Origin: an uncultured Mycoplasmatota bacterium
Lineage (GTDB): Bacteria > Bacillota_I > Bacilli_A > RF39 > UBA660
Length of the DNA: 64,000 nucleotides
NCBI GenBank assembly: GCA_900547775.1
Contig: URHW01000004.1
Coordinates: 1-64,000 of the forward strand
Direction: 5' to 3'
Shown one piece after another: positions 43,414 to 52,560 of the stretch (position 1 is the stretch's first letter; the number at the start of each line of letters is the position of its first letter). The notes under the pieces are model-generated. The model saw only the letters and a program-made list of their open reading frames with translations. It made no database searches and was not told the DNA's origin. Both the position numbers and the translations under genes were made by a program.

Positions 43414-43618
43414 TATCCTCACCACCTAAAATATCTAATACTGTATCCATATTATTCATAAATAAATCTGATACCTTTCTTGCACACTTACTAAGCGCTT
43501 TATCAGTAAATTCGCTTTCCATATTAATTACTGACTTAAAAGCTCCATAATTCCAATTAAAAATATCTGTTAAATAATCTAAATCCTTTGTACTTATCAT
43601 ACTAGGTACTTTTTCCAT
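43406..43618 (-). CDS. Small protein paired with the Coat F-like gene
   Basis: A 70-residue helical protein: MEKVPSMISTKDLDYLTDIF and NWNYGAFKSV, then an acidic end (LGGEDNE). Short proteins starting with 'P-x-M-I-S-T-K-D-L' often precede CotF-type genes in Firmicutes and are annotated as spore-coat-associated. ATG 43618 has GGGAG 8 bases upstream; a 22-codon extension has no ribosome site. The overlap with the CotF-like gene suggests a complex. Confidence 0.65.
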   Translation of the reverse strand: MEKVPSMISTKDLDYLTDIFNWNYGAFKSVINMESEFTDKALSKCARKVSDLFMNNMDTVLDILGGEDNE

Positions 43619-43664
43619 ATTATCAACTCCCACTATTATTATGGTCCAAAAAAAAGAAATAATA

Positions 43665-45116
43665 CTACTTATTTCTTCCTTCATTAATTCGTCTTAAAGT
43701 CTTAACAAGTTCTAGTCTCTCCTTATCATACAGAAGTTTATCACTCGTCCCTTTAGGTATTGTTTTAAACTCCCTTAAACTAGTAACATTCTTATACTCA
43801 TCTCTATCATTAAATAGAATATATGCAATAAAATTAGCTCTTGTCTCTCTTCTTCTAGCAACACGTACAACATCTTCAAAATCTAGTTCATAATCTGCTC
43901 CATAAACAAATTGACTTCTTCTAACAAAATATAATAGTCTCAAAAACTCATCATAACCTAAATTATTCTCAAATAGTTTTAGATAAGTTAAATGCAAAAG
44001 ATCTATATCATACTTAGTAATATTATCCTTTGCTGCAATATCACGTAAAAGAACTAGCCCTTCATTATAACCTAACTTAGTAAATTCCTCTTCCAAACGT
44101 TCAAAAAGTGTACCAAACATTCTCTTACTAATTTTTATATCCTTACTTGCTCCTAACTTAATAAGCTGTGTACAATTATTAAAACTCCTTAAAAGATTCC
44201 CACCACTTGCACTTCTACCTACCGCACTAAGAGCACTGACTTTCTTACACCTCTCACTAAATACTGGTGAAAGACCAAACCAATAGTACTTAGAAACAAA
44301 TCCAATATCCTTTTCACTATTCCTAGAATCCCATGTTGGATCAAACTCTAAGAAACTATGAAAATTATACTTATCATCATTTATATAACTGACCACAGTA
44401 GCATGACCATCATATTTATTAAGCATATTTATATAAGTTTTCACATAAGTAGAAATTCCAATCAAATTAGCAATCGCACTAAATAAATTAGAATAACCTA
44501 AACAAACTATACTCTCACCAAGAGTAACCCTCGAAAGAGATGTGGAATTAGAATAATTCTTATCTTCTTTATATATTCTTGTCTTTAAATAATCATATAA
44601 AAACATCAATTTTTCTAAAGGACTAAGTTTTCCATCATCAAGTTTCTTTGCAAAATCAAAAACTACCTCTAAAGACTCTTTCATCTCATTAACTGAAACA
44701 ACCTCAGTATTATAAATATTCTTTATCATGGGCGTAGCCGCATAATCTAAAGTACAAAAATGATACACATCAGTTAAATCCATATCATCAGTATCAATAA
44801 TTGTCTTATAAGGAAAACTCTTAAAAAAATCACGAACCTGTTCTACTGAAACACCTTTATTTAAAGCAATCTTAATACTCTCAAATCCGCTAAAATCTTC
44901 AAAATAAGGCATATTTTTAACTTGATAAACCTCATCAATAAGTGTATCATCATACGCTGCATCTAAAAGTATTCTATTTTCATCAATAAAATCCTGTCGA
45001 AGATCACTATTATTAATAACATCTTTAAGTCTATTTAAATTACTTACCCTTAAACATATAGTGTCATCCCTAAATGAAAAAGAATCTTCATCAGCAAAAG
45101 TAACTATTAATTTCAT
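43665..45116 (-). CDS. Transglutaminase-like superfamily protein
   Basis: A 483-residue protein without signal peptide. Residues about 160-290 contain the Cys-His-Asp triad of transglutaminase-like folds: Cys in SIVCLGYSNLFSAIANLIGI, His in GHATVV, and Asp in FDPTWD. The N-terminal part (about 1-150) is alpha/beta; the C-terminal part (about 300-483) is helical. Such proteins are usually cysteine proteases or amidases acting on peptides or peptidoglycan; the substrate is unknown. It precedes the coat-like pair on the same strand by 46 bases. Confidence 0.7.
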   Translation of the reverse strand: MKLIVTFADEDSFSFRDDTICLRVSNLNRLKDVINNSDLRQDFIDENRILLDAAYDDTLIDEVYQVKNMPYFEDFSGFESIKIALNKGVSVEQVRDFFKSFPYKTIIDTDDMDLTDVYHFCTLDYAATPMIKNIYNTEVVSVNEMKESLEVVFDFAKKLDDGKLSPLEKLMFLYDYLKTRIYKEDKNYSNSTSLSRVTLGESIVCLGYSNLFSAIANLIGISTYVKTYINMLNKYDGHATVVSYINDDKYNFHSFLEFDPTWDSRNSEKDIGFVSKYYWFGLSPVFSERCKKVSALSAVGRSASGGNLLRSFNNCTQLIKLGASKDIKISKRMFGTLFERLEEEFTKLGYNEGLVLLRDIAAKDNITKYDIDLLHLTYLKLFENNLGYDEFLRLLYFVRRSQFVYGADYELDFEDVVRVARRRETRANFIAYILFNDRDEYKNVTSLREFKTIPKGTSDKLLYDKERLELVKTLRRINEGRNK

Positions 45117-45172
45117 AAAATCACCTATTCTACTACTAATAATATTACAATAAAATGAATATAAAGTCCATT

Positions 45173-45196
45173 AAAAAAGACCAGCATTTTGGTCTT
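45173..45196 (-). terminator. Terminator of the YtxH/DUF948 operon
   Basis: AAGACC / GGTCTT arms and six T on the minus strand begin right at the YtxH stop. Confidence 0.8.
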
Positions 45197-45628
45197 CTAC
45201 TTATTCTTAGCTAACTTTTTAGGTTCAGGTTTTTCAATAGCATCAATTGCTTTATTTAATACCTCAACAGTTTTTTTTCTAACATCATCAGCAGCCTTTT
45301 CTAAAACTGGTGTTCCTTTTTCAACTGCCATATTATAAAGTTCTTCAGCTTTAATTTGAATCATCTTAGCTTTTTCTTTAACCACAGAAGCAACCTTTTC
45401 TTGATCTAAATCAGCAAGTTCCTTCTTTAATTCTTTAATCTTTTTTTCTAAAGATTTCTTAACATCATCATACTCTAGTTCTTTAACCTTATCCCAAAGT
45501 TCGTTAATCTTAATAGTTAACTCCTTTCTAGTCTCAGAACCTTTCTTTGGTGCAAATAATATTCCAAGTCCAGCTCCTATTGCTAAACCAGTTAATAAAC
45601 TGCATCCTTTTCCACTATTTTTACTCAT
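45197..45628 (-). CDS. YtxH family protein
   Basis: A 143-residue protein with the YtxH start: a Gly-rich hydrophobic helix (GLAIGAGLGILFAPKKGSET) followed by long Lys/Glu-rich helices that should form a coiled coil. YtxH is a general-stress-associated, membrane-associated family of unknown mechanism. ATG 45628 has GAGGATG upstream and overlaps the DUF948 gene by 8 bases. Confidence 0.8.
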   Translation of the reverse strand: MSKNSGKGCSLLTGLAIGAGLGILFAPKKGSETRKELTIKINELWDKVKELEYDDVKKSLEKKIKELKKELADLDQEKVASVVKEKAKMIQIKAEELYNMAVEKGTPVLEKAADDVRKKTVEVLNKAIDAIEKPEPKKLAKNK

Positions 45629-45914
45629 AAAAATCATCCTCATCCTTTCTTCTTTTTAATCCAGTAATCTTATTAATCAAACCTACTACTCCCTGAGTCA
45701 ATTTTCCACCTAGATAAGCCATTTTATTTGATACACCATCAATAAACCCAAATACTGTATCAAGTGTTGCTACTTTTTTAGAAACATCATCCAAAATAGC
45801 ATTTGTCTTATCTATAGTAATTATAAGTTTAATTCCTAAAATAATACCTATAACTAGTAAAATAATAAGTAATAAATAAATAATTACTGGTAACGCTGTT
45901 GTTAATCCTTCCAT
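45621..45914 (-). CDS. DUF948 family protein
   Basis: A 97-residue protein with one N-terminal membrane helix (PVIIYLLLIILLVIGIILGI) and a DUF948-like helical segment (AILDDVSKKVATLDTVFGFI), a family often found next to ytxH. It is linked by an 8-base overlap to YtxH and directly abuts the upstream disordered gene. Confidence 0.75.
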   Translation of the reverse strand: MEGLTTALPVIIYLLLIILLVIGIILGIKLIITIDKTNAILDDVSKKVATLDTVFGFIDGVSNKMAYLGGKLTQGVVGLINKITGLKRRKDEDDFYE

Positions 45915-46687
45915 TATTCTTCATCCTCACTTTCTTTATTTTTTTCTTCATACATTGAATCGATTAAATTAAATAAATCGTTTTCAAGTGTATCTTCCTT
46001 AGTTTCATTTACTGGGGCTTCTTCTAATACAGGTTCATCTTTTTCCTCTATAACCTCAGCATCTATCTTCTTATCTTCATCTTTAGAAGTTAAAATCTCA
46101 TCTAAACTCTTTAAAGGTTCAGTAAACTCATCTTCTTCAACCTCAATCTTAGTTGTTTCTTTACTAACCTTCTTTTTCTTTTCTTCAACTCCATAAGCCT
46201 TTTTTCTTACTTCATCTAAATCTGGTGCTTTAACACCCATATCAGTTTTTACAATAACATCATCTTTAGTATAATTCTGATCCAATATTCCATACACAGG
46301 TGAAATAATTGGTGTAGGTTTAAAAGGCTTACTAGGTTCCTTCTTACGAGGCTCCTCCTTTAAGAACTTACTATAATCCATCCTTCTTTCATCCTTCTTA
46401 GGCTCAATCGGAGCACTTCTTCTAGGAGTATAATCAAAATCAAAATCATCTCTAACTTCTCTTACCCTAGTTTTAGGTTTCTCCTCTTCAAAATCATCAA
46501 GTGGAAAATTAAAATTGCTACTTCTAGTAGGAATCACTTCCTCCTTAGGCATCTTAACTTCCTTAATTGGGTTAACCTCTCTCTTAGGTTCTTCCCTAAC
46601 AGGTTTCTTCTCTTCTTTAGTTATTACTGGTATCTCTTCTTCTTCAACATCAAAGAGTACATCTTTTAATTTCTTAAAAACACTCAT
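45914..46687 (-). CDS. Charged, mostly disordered protein
   Basis: A 257-residue protein without signal peptide or membrane segment. It is dominated by Lys/Glu/Pro stretches (KEEKKPVREEPKREVNPIKE) and is probably unfolded except for a short conserved patch: PTPIISPVYGILDQNYTKDD (about 128-147). That P-x-I-S-P-x-Y/F-G-x-x-D pattern recurs in small cytoplasmic or division-linked proteins of low-GC Firmicutes. Its stop shares a base with the DUF948 start codon, so the three genes form one operon. Function unknown. Confidence 0.6.
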   Translation of the reverse strand: MSVFKKLKDVLFDVEEEEIPVITKEEKKPVREEPKREVNPIKEVKMPKEEVIPTRSSNFNFPLDDFEEEKPKTRVREVRDDFDFDYTPRRSAPIEPKKDERRMDYSKFLKEEPRKKEPSKPFKPTPIISPVYGILDQNYTKDDVIVKTDMGVKAPDLDEVRKKAYGVEEKKKKVSKETTKIEVEEDEFTEPLKSLDEILTSKDEDKKIDAEVIEEKDEPVLEEAPVNETKEDTLENDLFNLIDSMYEEKNKESEDEE

Positions 46688-46698
46688 TTTATCACTCC

Positions 46699-47328
46699 TT
46701 ATTTAATCACATCTAAATCCGGAACTTTATCGTCGCCTTCATAATTACCATATTCTTTATATACTTCTAAGAAATTACTATCACTAGCATCTTCATCAAA
46801 CACACTAAACTTTTCTTCAGAAGAAGTAACCTCATCAATAGATAACAAGTTCTTAACAATATCATCCGTATATGTAATAGTAGATAAAACAATCATCGCA
46901 TTAGTAACGCTTTTATTAATATCTTCCTTCTCTACTATCACTTCTATTTTAGCATAATTATACATAATTTCAATTAGATATTTATCATTTTTTTCATTTA
47001 TTTCTAAATATCCCTTATCATCAAGTGTCATACTTAAATAAGCATTTTCATTAACTTTATAACTAAGTTCTGTCTTTTTTAAATAACTAACTAAGTCAAC
47101 ATACAAGTAATATTTATACTTATCATCATTAAGTATCTCATTATATTTTTTAGACGAATTAACATTAAGTCCTTGTGGTAAATAATACTTATAACCAGTC
47201 CTATACTCATTATAACTATTTATCTTAGAACCTAATACTTCTTTTGTTATATCTTGAACACTAGCATTATTAATATTAGTGCATCCACAAAGTAATAAAA
47301 GAGTTATTACCAAAATATATTTTTTCAT
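46699..47328 (-). CDS. Lipoprotein of unknown function
   Basis: A 209-residue lipoprotein: signal MKKYILVITLLLLCGC with lipobox LLCGC, so it should be lipidated and held on the outer face of the membrane. The mature part is Tyr- and Lys-rich with a beta-sheet-like core (YKYYLYVDLVSYLKK; DKYLIEIMYNYAKIEVIVE) and an acidic tail. ATG 47328 has AGGAG 6 bases upstream; the longer start does not. It sits 11 bases upstream of the disordered gene and follows trmB. Confidence 0.75.
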   Translation of the reverse strand: MKKYILVITLLLLCGCTNINNASVQDITKEVLGSKINSYNEYRTGYKYYLPQGLNVNSSKKYNEILNDDKYKYYLYVDLVSYLKKTELSYKVNENAYLSMTLDDKGYLEINEKNDKYLIEIMYNYAKIEVIVEKEDINKSVTNAMIVLSTITYTDDIVKNLLSIDEVTSSEEKFSVFDEDASDSNFLEVYKEYGNYEGDDKVPDLDVIK

Positions 47329-47354
47329 ATAGTCTCCTACAAACATTATACCAG

Positions 47355-47969
47355 TTATTTATCATTTGGTAAACTTTTTATAACATCTGCATAATTTATT
47401 GTCTGACCTAAACTAATAAACTTATTCTCATATTCACTTCTAACATTAGGAATATCACTATTAGTTAAATCTAAAGAAATCTTATTAAACTTATATCCAT
47501 AATTATTGAACATCTCTAACGAATAAGCAAATAATCCCTTATTATCAGTCTTCTGAATAATATGAACATCACTTTTAGAAATCTTCTCATAAAGTGGTAA
47601 AAAAGTTTCACTAGTTAATCTTCTTTTAGCATGTCTAGTCTTAGGCCATGGATCACTAAAATTTAAATATATTGTATCAACATTATGATCAAAATAATCA
47701 CAAATATTCTTAGCGTCAAAACACATAAATCTTAAATTACATGGAATATCCTCTATCTTCTGCACTGCTCTAACTAATACAGAAGGATACTTCTCAATAC
47801 CAATAAAATTTACATCCGGATTATTCCTCGCCATCCCAATAATAAAATCACCCTTACCAGTACCAATCTCAATACATAACTTCTTCTTATCATTAAAAGG
47901 ATTAGCTTCTACAAGTAATCCACTATTTATTAAAATATTATTTGCATCTTTAACATTTCTTAATCTCAT
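47355..47969 (-). CDS. trmB: tRNA (guanine-N7-)-methyltransferase
   Basis: A 204-residue SAM-dependent methyltransferase that makes m7G46 in tRNA. Motif I is IEIGTGKGDFIIG near 30. The specific TrmB motif reads NFSDPWPKTRHAKRRL near 125, with substrate-contacting residues further on. Length fits Bacillus TrmB. It leads a leftward run with the lipoprotein gene. The opposite strand begins a separate small coiled-coil gene 55 bases away. Confidence 0.9.
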   Translation of the reverse strand: MRLRNVKDANNILINSGLLVEANPFNDKKKLCIEIGTGKGDFIIGMARNNPDVNFIGIEKYPSVLVRAVQKIEDIPCNLRFMCFDAKNICDYFDHNVDTIYLNFSDPWPKTRHAKRRLTSETFLPLYEKISKSDVHIIQKTDNKGLFAYSLEMFNNYGYKFNKISLDLTNSDIPNVRSEYENKFISLGQTINYADVIKSLPNDK

Positions 47970-48024
47970 AAATCCTCCATTAAACTTTTATTCACTCTTA
48001 CATATATTATTGTAGAGGTGAATT

Positions 48025-48321
48025 ATGAAAAAAGACCGAAACTCATTTTTCCAAGAATACGGCTTTAATAGTTATAATAACAACTACCAGCAAATGCCTA
48101 ACATGAGTGCTCCTATGAACATGCCAATGAACACTCAAATGCAAGCAAACTCTTCATTTTATGCTGGACCTGTTGCTGGCACTTCTGAAGAACTAGATGC
48201 CAGAATCTCTAAGCTAGAAAGACAAGTATCAAGACTAGAAACCAGAATCTCTAACTTAGAAAAAGGTACTACCACTAATCCAAGTGATTATAACTATTCA
48301 AGCAATATGTACATGCTTTAA
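48025..48321 (+). CDS. Small Met/Gln/Asn-rich protein with coiled coil
   Basis: A 98-residue protein. Residues about 8-50 are rich in Asn, Gln, Tyr, Met and Pro (short QMPNM and MNMPMNTQM repeats). Residues about 55-82 form a clean coiled coil (ISKLERQVSRLETRISNLEK), followed by a Tyr/Asn/Ser-rich tail. Such tail-and-coil proteins occur as spore coat or exosporium components, but this is inference. Its start codon is preceded by GAGGTG. The stop codon overlaps that of the convergent flippase gene, and there is no terminator between them. Confidence 0.6.
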   Translation: MKKDRNSFFQEYGFNSYNNNYQQMPNMSAPMNMPMNTQMQANSSFYAGPVAGTSEELDARISKLERQVSRLETRISNLEKGTTTNPSDYNYSSNMYML

Positions 48322-49967
48322 CTTTCCTTTATTTGAAACTTACCAAACGTAAGTTTTTTTATGATCTTATTTATTTCTTTAGTTCCAAATATATGTTGTG
48401 GTATCTTCATCCAAATACTAAGTCCAATATAAATAAATGCTCCAATAACTGCATCAACAACAATTAACTTAACACTACTAGTACGACTATAAACATTAAA
48501 TGGTAAGAAATTATTAAGTACAAGAAGTACTGCTGTCATAACTAGTGCAGGGACAAGAGTCTTAAACACTGTAATAAAAGTATCTTTATAATTAATCTTA
48601 TGAACTCCATTAAACGCTTTAAGCCCAACATAAATAGATACAGAATAACCTATAAATGATGCAAGAACTGCTCCATAATAAGCGCCTATTCCAAAATGAT
48701 TACAAATAATCATAAGTGGCATATCTAAAGCAGCATTAAACAAACATCCAAATATATTCGTTAAATAAACTGCCTTAAACTTATTACAACTTTGAAGTGC
48801 CGTAGACACTACCAAACTAATATTACCAACAAGAGCATTAAATACCATTATCTTAAGTATATCTCCACCATAATGATTTATATTATAAAACACTGTCCAT
48901 ACAGGAGTAGCAAGTATAGATAACCCAATCGTCATTGGTAAACTTACATAAATAATTATCTGCAAACTCTTATTTAACTTTTCATTTAAATCTTTCCAAT
49001 TACTCGTCGCATGTGCAGACACTATTGATGGAATAAGTGTAACTGTCATTCCCATTGCTATTGAGTTAACAATCATACATATCTTACTGCCCCATGTACT
49101 AATAACACTTGTAATAAACTCTACATCATGTGCTGAATATCCTAAATGATCAAGTACACGCAAAATAATAACCATATCCGTAAAACTATAAACACTACTA
49201 ATCAAATTAAGTACAATAGCGGGAACAGCATATATTGCTATTTTCTTAATAATCTCTTTATTGCTAATATCATCTTTTTCAAGTTTCTTATCTAAATCAA
49301 GAACCTTTTTATTCTTATTAATCTGTCTCTTTAAATAATAATAAGCAACTAATCCACCAAAGAAAGCCCCACTTACCGCAATTCCAATCGTAAGCGTTAA
49401 ACTTCCATTTAATACCTTATAACACAAATAAGAACCAGCCAAAATAACAAATATTCTAACAACTTGCTCTATTAAATTAGCAGTTGATGAAGGCCCTACA
49501 TACTCATGACCTTGTAAATATCCTTTAGCTACGCTTAAATGAGGTACAATCAAAACAGCAAATGAAACACATCTAATAACAAACGCAACATCTGTAATGG
49601 TATTACCACCTTGTAAATCACCTAAAATAAGTGAACCAAGTTCCTCTGCAAACACAAATAAAAGTATAAACGTTGCAAAAGAAAAATAACTAATAAACTT
49701 CCTACTTAACTTATAAGCCCTCGTCTTCGCTTCTATCTTCCCCGTCGCATTATACTCACTAATAAGTTTACTCATCGCACTAGGAATGCCTGCAGAACTA
49801 ATAGATAAAAATATCAAATAGATATTATAACCATAACTATATAATGCTCCACCTTTTGATCCAACAATAATATAAAAAGGCACAACATAAAGCATCCCTA
49901 ATATCTTTACCAAAATTACGGATGCTGTCGCAATAAAAGTCCCAGTTACAAAACTATTTTTCTTCAT
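48318..49967 (-). CDS. MATE/MOP-superfamily flippase (SpoVB type)
   Basis: A 549-residue membrane protein with about 14 hydrophobic segments and the MviN/SpoVB start (SFVTGTFIATASVILVKILG) plus GIPSAMSKLISEYNATGK. This family (MurJ, SpoVB, Wzx) flips lipid-linked sugars across the membrane. The N-terminal pattern and the spore genes around it make a SpoVB-like role in cortex precursor export likely, but a Wzx-type flippase is possible. It starts 2 bases after the Cse60 stop, so those two are probably co-transcribed. Confidence 0.85.
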   Translation of the reverse strand: MKKNSFVTGTFIATASVILVKILGMLYVVPFYIIVGSKGGALYSYGYNIYLIFLSISSAGIPSAMSKLISEYNATGKIEAKTRAYKLSRKFISYFSFATFILLFVFAEELGSLILGDLQGGNTITDVAFVIRCVSFAVLIVPHLSVAKGYLQGHEYVGPSSTANLIEQVVRIFVILAGSYLCYKVLNGSLTLTIGIAVSGAFFGGLVAYYYLKRQINKNKKVLDLDKKLEKDDISNKEIIKKIAIYAVPAIVLNLISSVYSFTDMVIILRVLDHLGYSAHDVEFITSVISTWGSKICMIVNSIAMGMTVTLIPSIVSAHATSNWKDLNEKLNKSLQIIIYVSLPMTIGLSILATPVWTVFYNINHYGGDILKIMVFNALVGNISLVVSTALQSCNKFKAVYLTNIFGCLFNAALDMPLMIICNHFGIGAYYGAVLASFIGYSVSIYVGLKAFNGVHKINYKDTFITVFKTLVPALVMTAVLLVLNNFLPFNVYSRTSSVKLIVVDAVIGAFIYIGLSIWMKIPQHIFGTKEINKIIKKLTFGKFQIKES

Positions 49968-49969
49968 TA

Positions 49970-50149
49970 CTATTCACTCAAATTTCTATAAATAATCATC
50001 GCAGTAAAACAATAAATCTGCTCTTCTCCAAACGTTGCTACTCCCACACTATACTTAATATCAATAAGTTCTATATTCGTCATAAGAAAAGCATTAACTG
50101 CTTGTTCTAAATCTTTTTCATGCGATTCATCAAAAACTTTAACCAACAT
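49970..50149 (-). CDS. Sporulation protein Cse60 family
   Basis: A 59-residue protein that resembles Cse60: VKVFDESHEKDLEQAVNAFL, then a beta hairpin (IELIDIKYSVGVATF) and QIYCFTAMIIYR. Cse60 is a small protein made in sporulation of unknown role. ATG 50149 is preferred, because GGAGG lies 5-6 bases upstream, rather than the longer TTG-initiated form. It is joined to the flippase gene. Confidence 0.7.
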   Translation of the reverse strand: MLVKVFDESHEKDLEQAVNAFLMTNIELIDIKYSVGVATFGEEQIYCFTAMIIYRNLSE

Positions 50150-50263
50150 TTCATCCTCCAATTACCATGGTATCAAAATGAAATGTCAATAAATGTCAGT
50201 TTTCGCCTAAATCCACATAACAATTATACCTTATATTTACATTACTTGCACAATACTTTACAT

Positions 50264-50896
50264 TTATTTGATAATATTCTTCACATATTCTAAAACTTCA
50301 TCACTAATTGAATTTATATCTTTAAGCTTATCATCATTAACACAACTAACAACTCCAAAATCATATCTTCTGCTAAGTAAATGATAAGTCATCTCAATAT
50401 TATGATACTTAGGATCTGCTACTTCACCAACTAAAGGTCTATACTGATAAGGTAAAAATAAGAAAATAACTTTATCTGGTCTTGGCAAATCTAGCAAATT
50501 AAATTCAAGTTGTTCCATCCAAAATATCATATTAACCCTATCTTTAACATCTTCAAACTTACTAGCCTGATAAGCCATATTAGATTCAACATATCTATCA
50601 AGTACAACATGCGCACCTTTATCTAATAACTCATTAATCTTTCCTATATTATTAACTCTATCAGCAGCATAATATAAAGATAATGCTTTAGGATCAACCT
50701 CTTCATCAAAATAACTATTCCCATCCTTATTTAAAATATGCTCATAAATTATCTTACCAGTTGGCGTATCATACATCGGAAAACGCATCTTTACAGCTTT
50801 TTCACCCATCTCATTTAATCTTCTAACAAGTAAATCAGCCTGTGTCTCTTTTCCAGAACCTTCAGTTCCCTCAATAACAAGTAACTTACCTCTCAT
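50264..50896 (-). CDS. tmk: Thymidylate kinase
   Basis: A 210-residue enzyme that phosphorylates dTMP to dTDP. The P-loop is EGTEGSGKETQ near residue 10, the catalytic DR motif is LDRYVESNMAYQ near 97, and the Lid region is near 160. The P-loop has KET rather than the common KTT, a variant also seen in some low-GC relatives. It overlaps the thymidine kinase gene by 11 bases, so both salvage and phosphorylation steps are made together. Confidence 0.85.
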   Translation of the reverse strand: MRGKLLVIEGTEGSGKETQADLLVRRLNEMGEKAVKMRFPMYDTPTGKIIYEHILNKDGNSYFDEEVDPKALSLYYAADRVNNIGKINELLDKGAHVVLDRYVESNMAYQASKFEDVKDRVNMIFWMEQLEFNLLDLPRPDKVIFLFLPYQYRPLVGEVADPKYHNIEMTYHLLSRRYDFGVVSCVNDDKLKDINSISDEVLEYVKNIIK

Positions 50897-51419
50897 TTTT
50901 CTTCCTTCTTAAACACCTAGCGCAAAGTGCAATATAATTATCATTACCTACCAAAATATCCCCCTTCTTCTTCCCGTCATAATAAGTATAAATAGCATCT
51001 CTATTACACTCATTACAAGAAGCATGAAGTATCTCTATCTCATCAGCAATTGAAAGTAACTGTGGCATAATTCCAAAAGGTGCTTGCTCACTAGTCATAT
51101 TAAGTCCAGCAATATAAATATCTAAATCTTCCATAACAGATAACTCCAACAAAATTTTTATATCACCCTTTAAAAAGTTAGCTTCATCAATAAAAATTGT
51201 ATTAATCTTATCCGTTATATAACTAGGTATATCCTTAATATCGTCAACCAATATAGCATTAATCTCTTTACCTTTACGAGTCTTAACAACCCCATAATCC
51301 CTTGTATCCATCTTAGGTTTAAATAAAAGAATTCTACTCTTATGGTATCTCTTGTCATACTCATTAAGTAAAGCATCACTCTTTCCACTAAACATAGGAC
51401 CTGTAAATACCTTTATCAT
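50886..51419 (-). CDS. tdk: Thymidine kinase
   Basis: A 177-residue type II thymidine kinase that makes dTMP from thymidine. P-loop GPMFSGKSDALL starts near residue 6. A Walker-B-like FIDEANFL and a zinc-binding set (CNECNRDA...CARC) near the C terminus are intact. The gene pairs with tmk downstream, giving two sequential steps of thymidine salvage. Confidence 0.9.
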   Translation of the reverse strand: MIKVFTGPMFSGKSDALLNEYDKRYHKSRILLFKPKMDTRDYGVVKTRKGKEINAILVDDIKDIPSYITDKINTIFIDEANFLKGDIKILLELSVMEDLDIYIAGLNMTSEQAPFGIMPQLLSIADEIEILHASCNECNRDAIYTYYDGKKKGDILVGNDNYIALCARCLRRKKNER

Positions 51420-51477
51420 GTTACCACCACCATAATTATATAATTTTTAAAACCTTTAGTAAATACATCAATAACCA

Positions 51478-51520
51478 GTGTGAAACTTTTTTATTAATTT
51501 TGGTCAAAAAAGTTTCACAC
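51478..51520. repeat. Perfect inverted repeat, 15-base arms
   Basis: GTGTGAAACTTTTTT (51478-51492) is repeated as its exact complement at 51506-51520 with a 13-base centre. It lies between tdk and the DUF5684 gene, both on the minus strand. The arms are not followed by a T run in either direction, so a normal terminator is unlikely. It may be an operator, a processing hairpin or a small repeat element. Confidence 0.85.
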
Positions 51521-51536
51521 CAACTTTTATTTAATT

Positions 51537-51561
51537 AAAAAAACTTCCATAAAGGAAGTTA
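51537..51561 (-). terminator. Terminator of the DUF5684 gene
   Basis: AACTTCC / GGAAGTT arms with a 4-base loop and seven T on the minus strand overlap the stop codon. Confidence 0.75.
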
Positions 51562-52512
51562 ATCTAACAAATGTCCACACTTTACACAGGCTTTCATAGA
51601 AGCACCATTAGTATACCCACAATTAGGACAAACCTTACTATTACTACTACTCATTATCTCCTCAGCAATATCATCACTACTTACTCTAGGAAGTTCAACT
51701 TCACCACTAGGCATCTCTGGATTACTAATCTTTTCAATAGATATCGTATTTTCAAACTGAGGACTATTAAATATCTCTTCAGGTTTCTTCTCATCTACTG
51801 CTTGTGTTTTTAAAGCAGGCATATCAAATATATTATCAGCATAACTAGGTTCATTAACTGGAGCAGGACTACTACTTACCTCTTCTGAACCAAATATATT
51901 ATCAGCATTATCACTAACTGGAATATCTAGCACTTCAGGAGTACTATCCATAACCTCAACCTTAACAGGCTCTGCAGTAATTTGCTCCTCTAACCCAGGT
52001 TTTTCATCTAAATCAAAGCCTTTAATTTCTTCAGGCTCACTAGGAATATTACTTATTGGATCCGGAGTCATTAAATCCAGTTCTCCACTTTCATTAGGAT
52101 CACTAGCCATCAAATCAAACTGAACATCACCATCAGTTTCACTTACAACACTCGCTTTACCAAATCCTAAAATCATATAGAATATCGGTGGTAAAAACAC
52201 CAATCCCAATCCAAATCCAGCACCCTTACCAAACTTACCAGCAAGCCTATAATTAGCAACAATAAGTGCAATTCCATTAGCTACCGGAAGTATAGAAAGC
52301 CATCCAGGCAAACCAACAGCCTTCAAAAGTATCCACTGACCATATATAGGAACAATAGCTCCCCATCCAGGTAACCCTAACTTCTTATATACCTTAATCG
52401 TAGCAACTAAACTAATAATAGCAAGTAATAAACAAACAAAAAACATTACAAACATTACCCCAGAAAACACTAAAGTAACATTATTACTACCATAAACTGC
52501 ATAATCACTCAT
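51559..52512 (-). CDS. DUF5684-like membrane protein with C-terminal zinc ribbon
   Basis: A 317-residue protein. The first 120 residues hold three to four hydrophobic helices and the 'GLPGWxAIVPIYxxWxLLKAV' repeat (about 47-70) typical of DUF5684. A long acidic linker (about 130-285) is rich in Pro/Glu/Asp/Ser. The last residues form a zinc ribbon: CPNCGYTNGASMKACVKCG. The pattern of a membrane region plus a Cys-pair ribbon is common in Firmicutes; function unknown. Confidence 0.75.
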   Translation of the reverse strand: MSDYAVYGSNNVTLVFSGVMFVMFFVCLLLAIISLVATIKVYKKLGLPGWGAIVPIYGQWILLKAVGLPGWLSILPVANGIALIVANYRLAGKFGKGAGFGLGLVFLPPIFYMILGFGKASVVSETDGDVQFDLMASDPNESGELDLMTPDPISNIPSEPEEIKGFDLDEKPGLEEQITAEPVKVEVMDSTPEVLDIPVSDNADNIFGSEEVSSSPAPVNEPSYADNIFDMPALKTQAVDEKKPEEIFNSPQFENTISIEKISNPEMPSGEVELPRVSSDDIAEEIMSSSNSKVCPNCGYTNGASMKACVKCGHLLD

Positions 52513-52560
52513 ACATCCAACCTCTTTCTTATCATTAATACCATTTTACTACACAAATAT

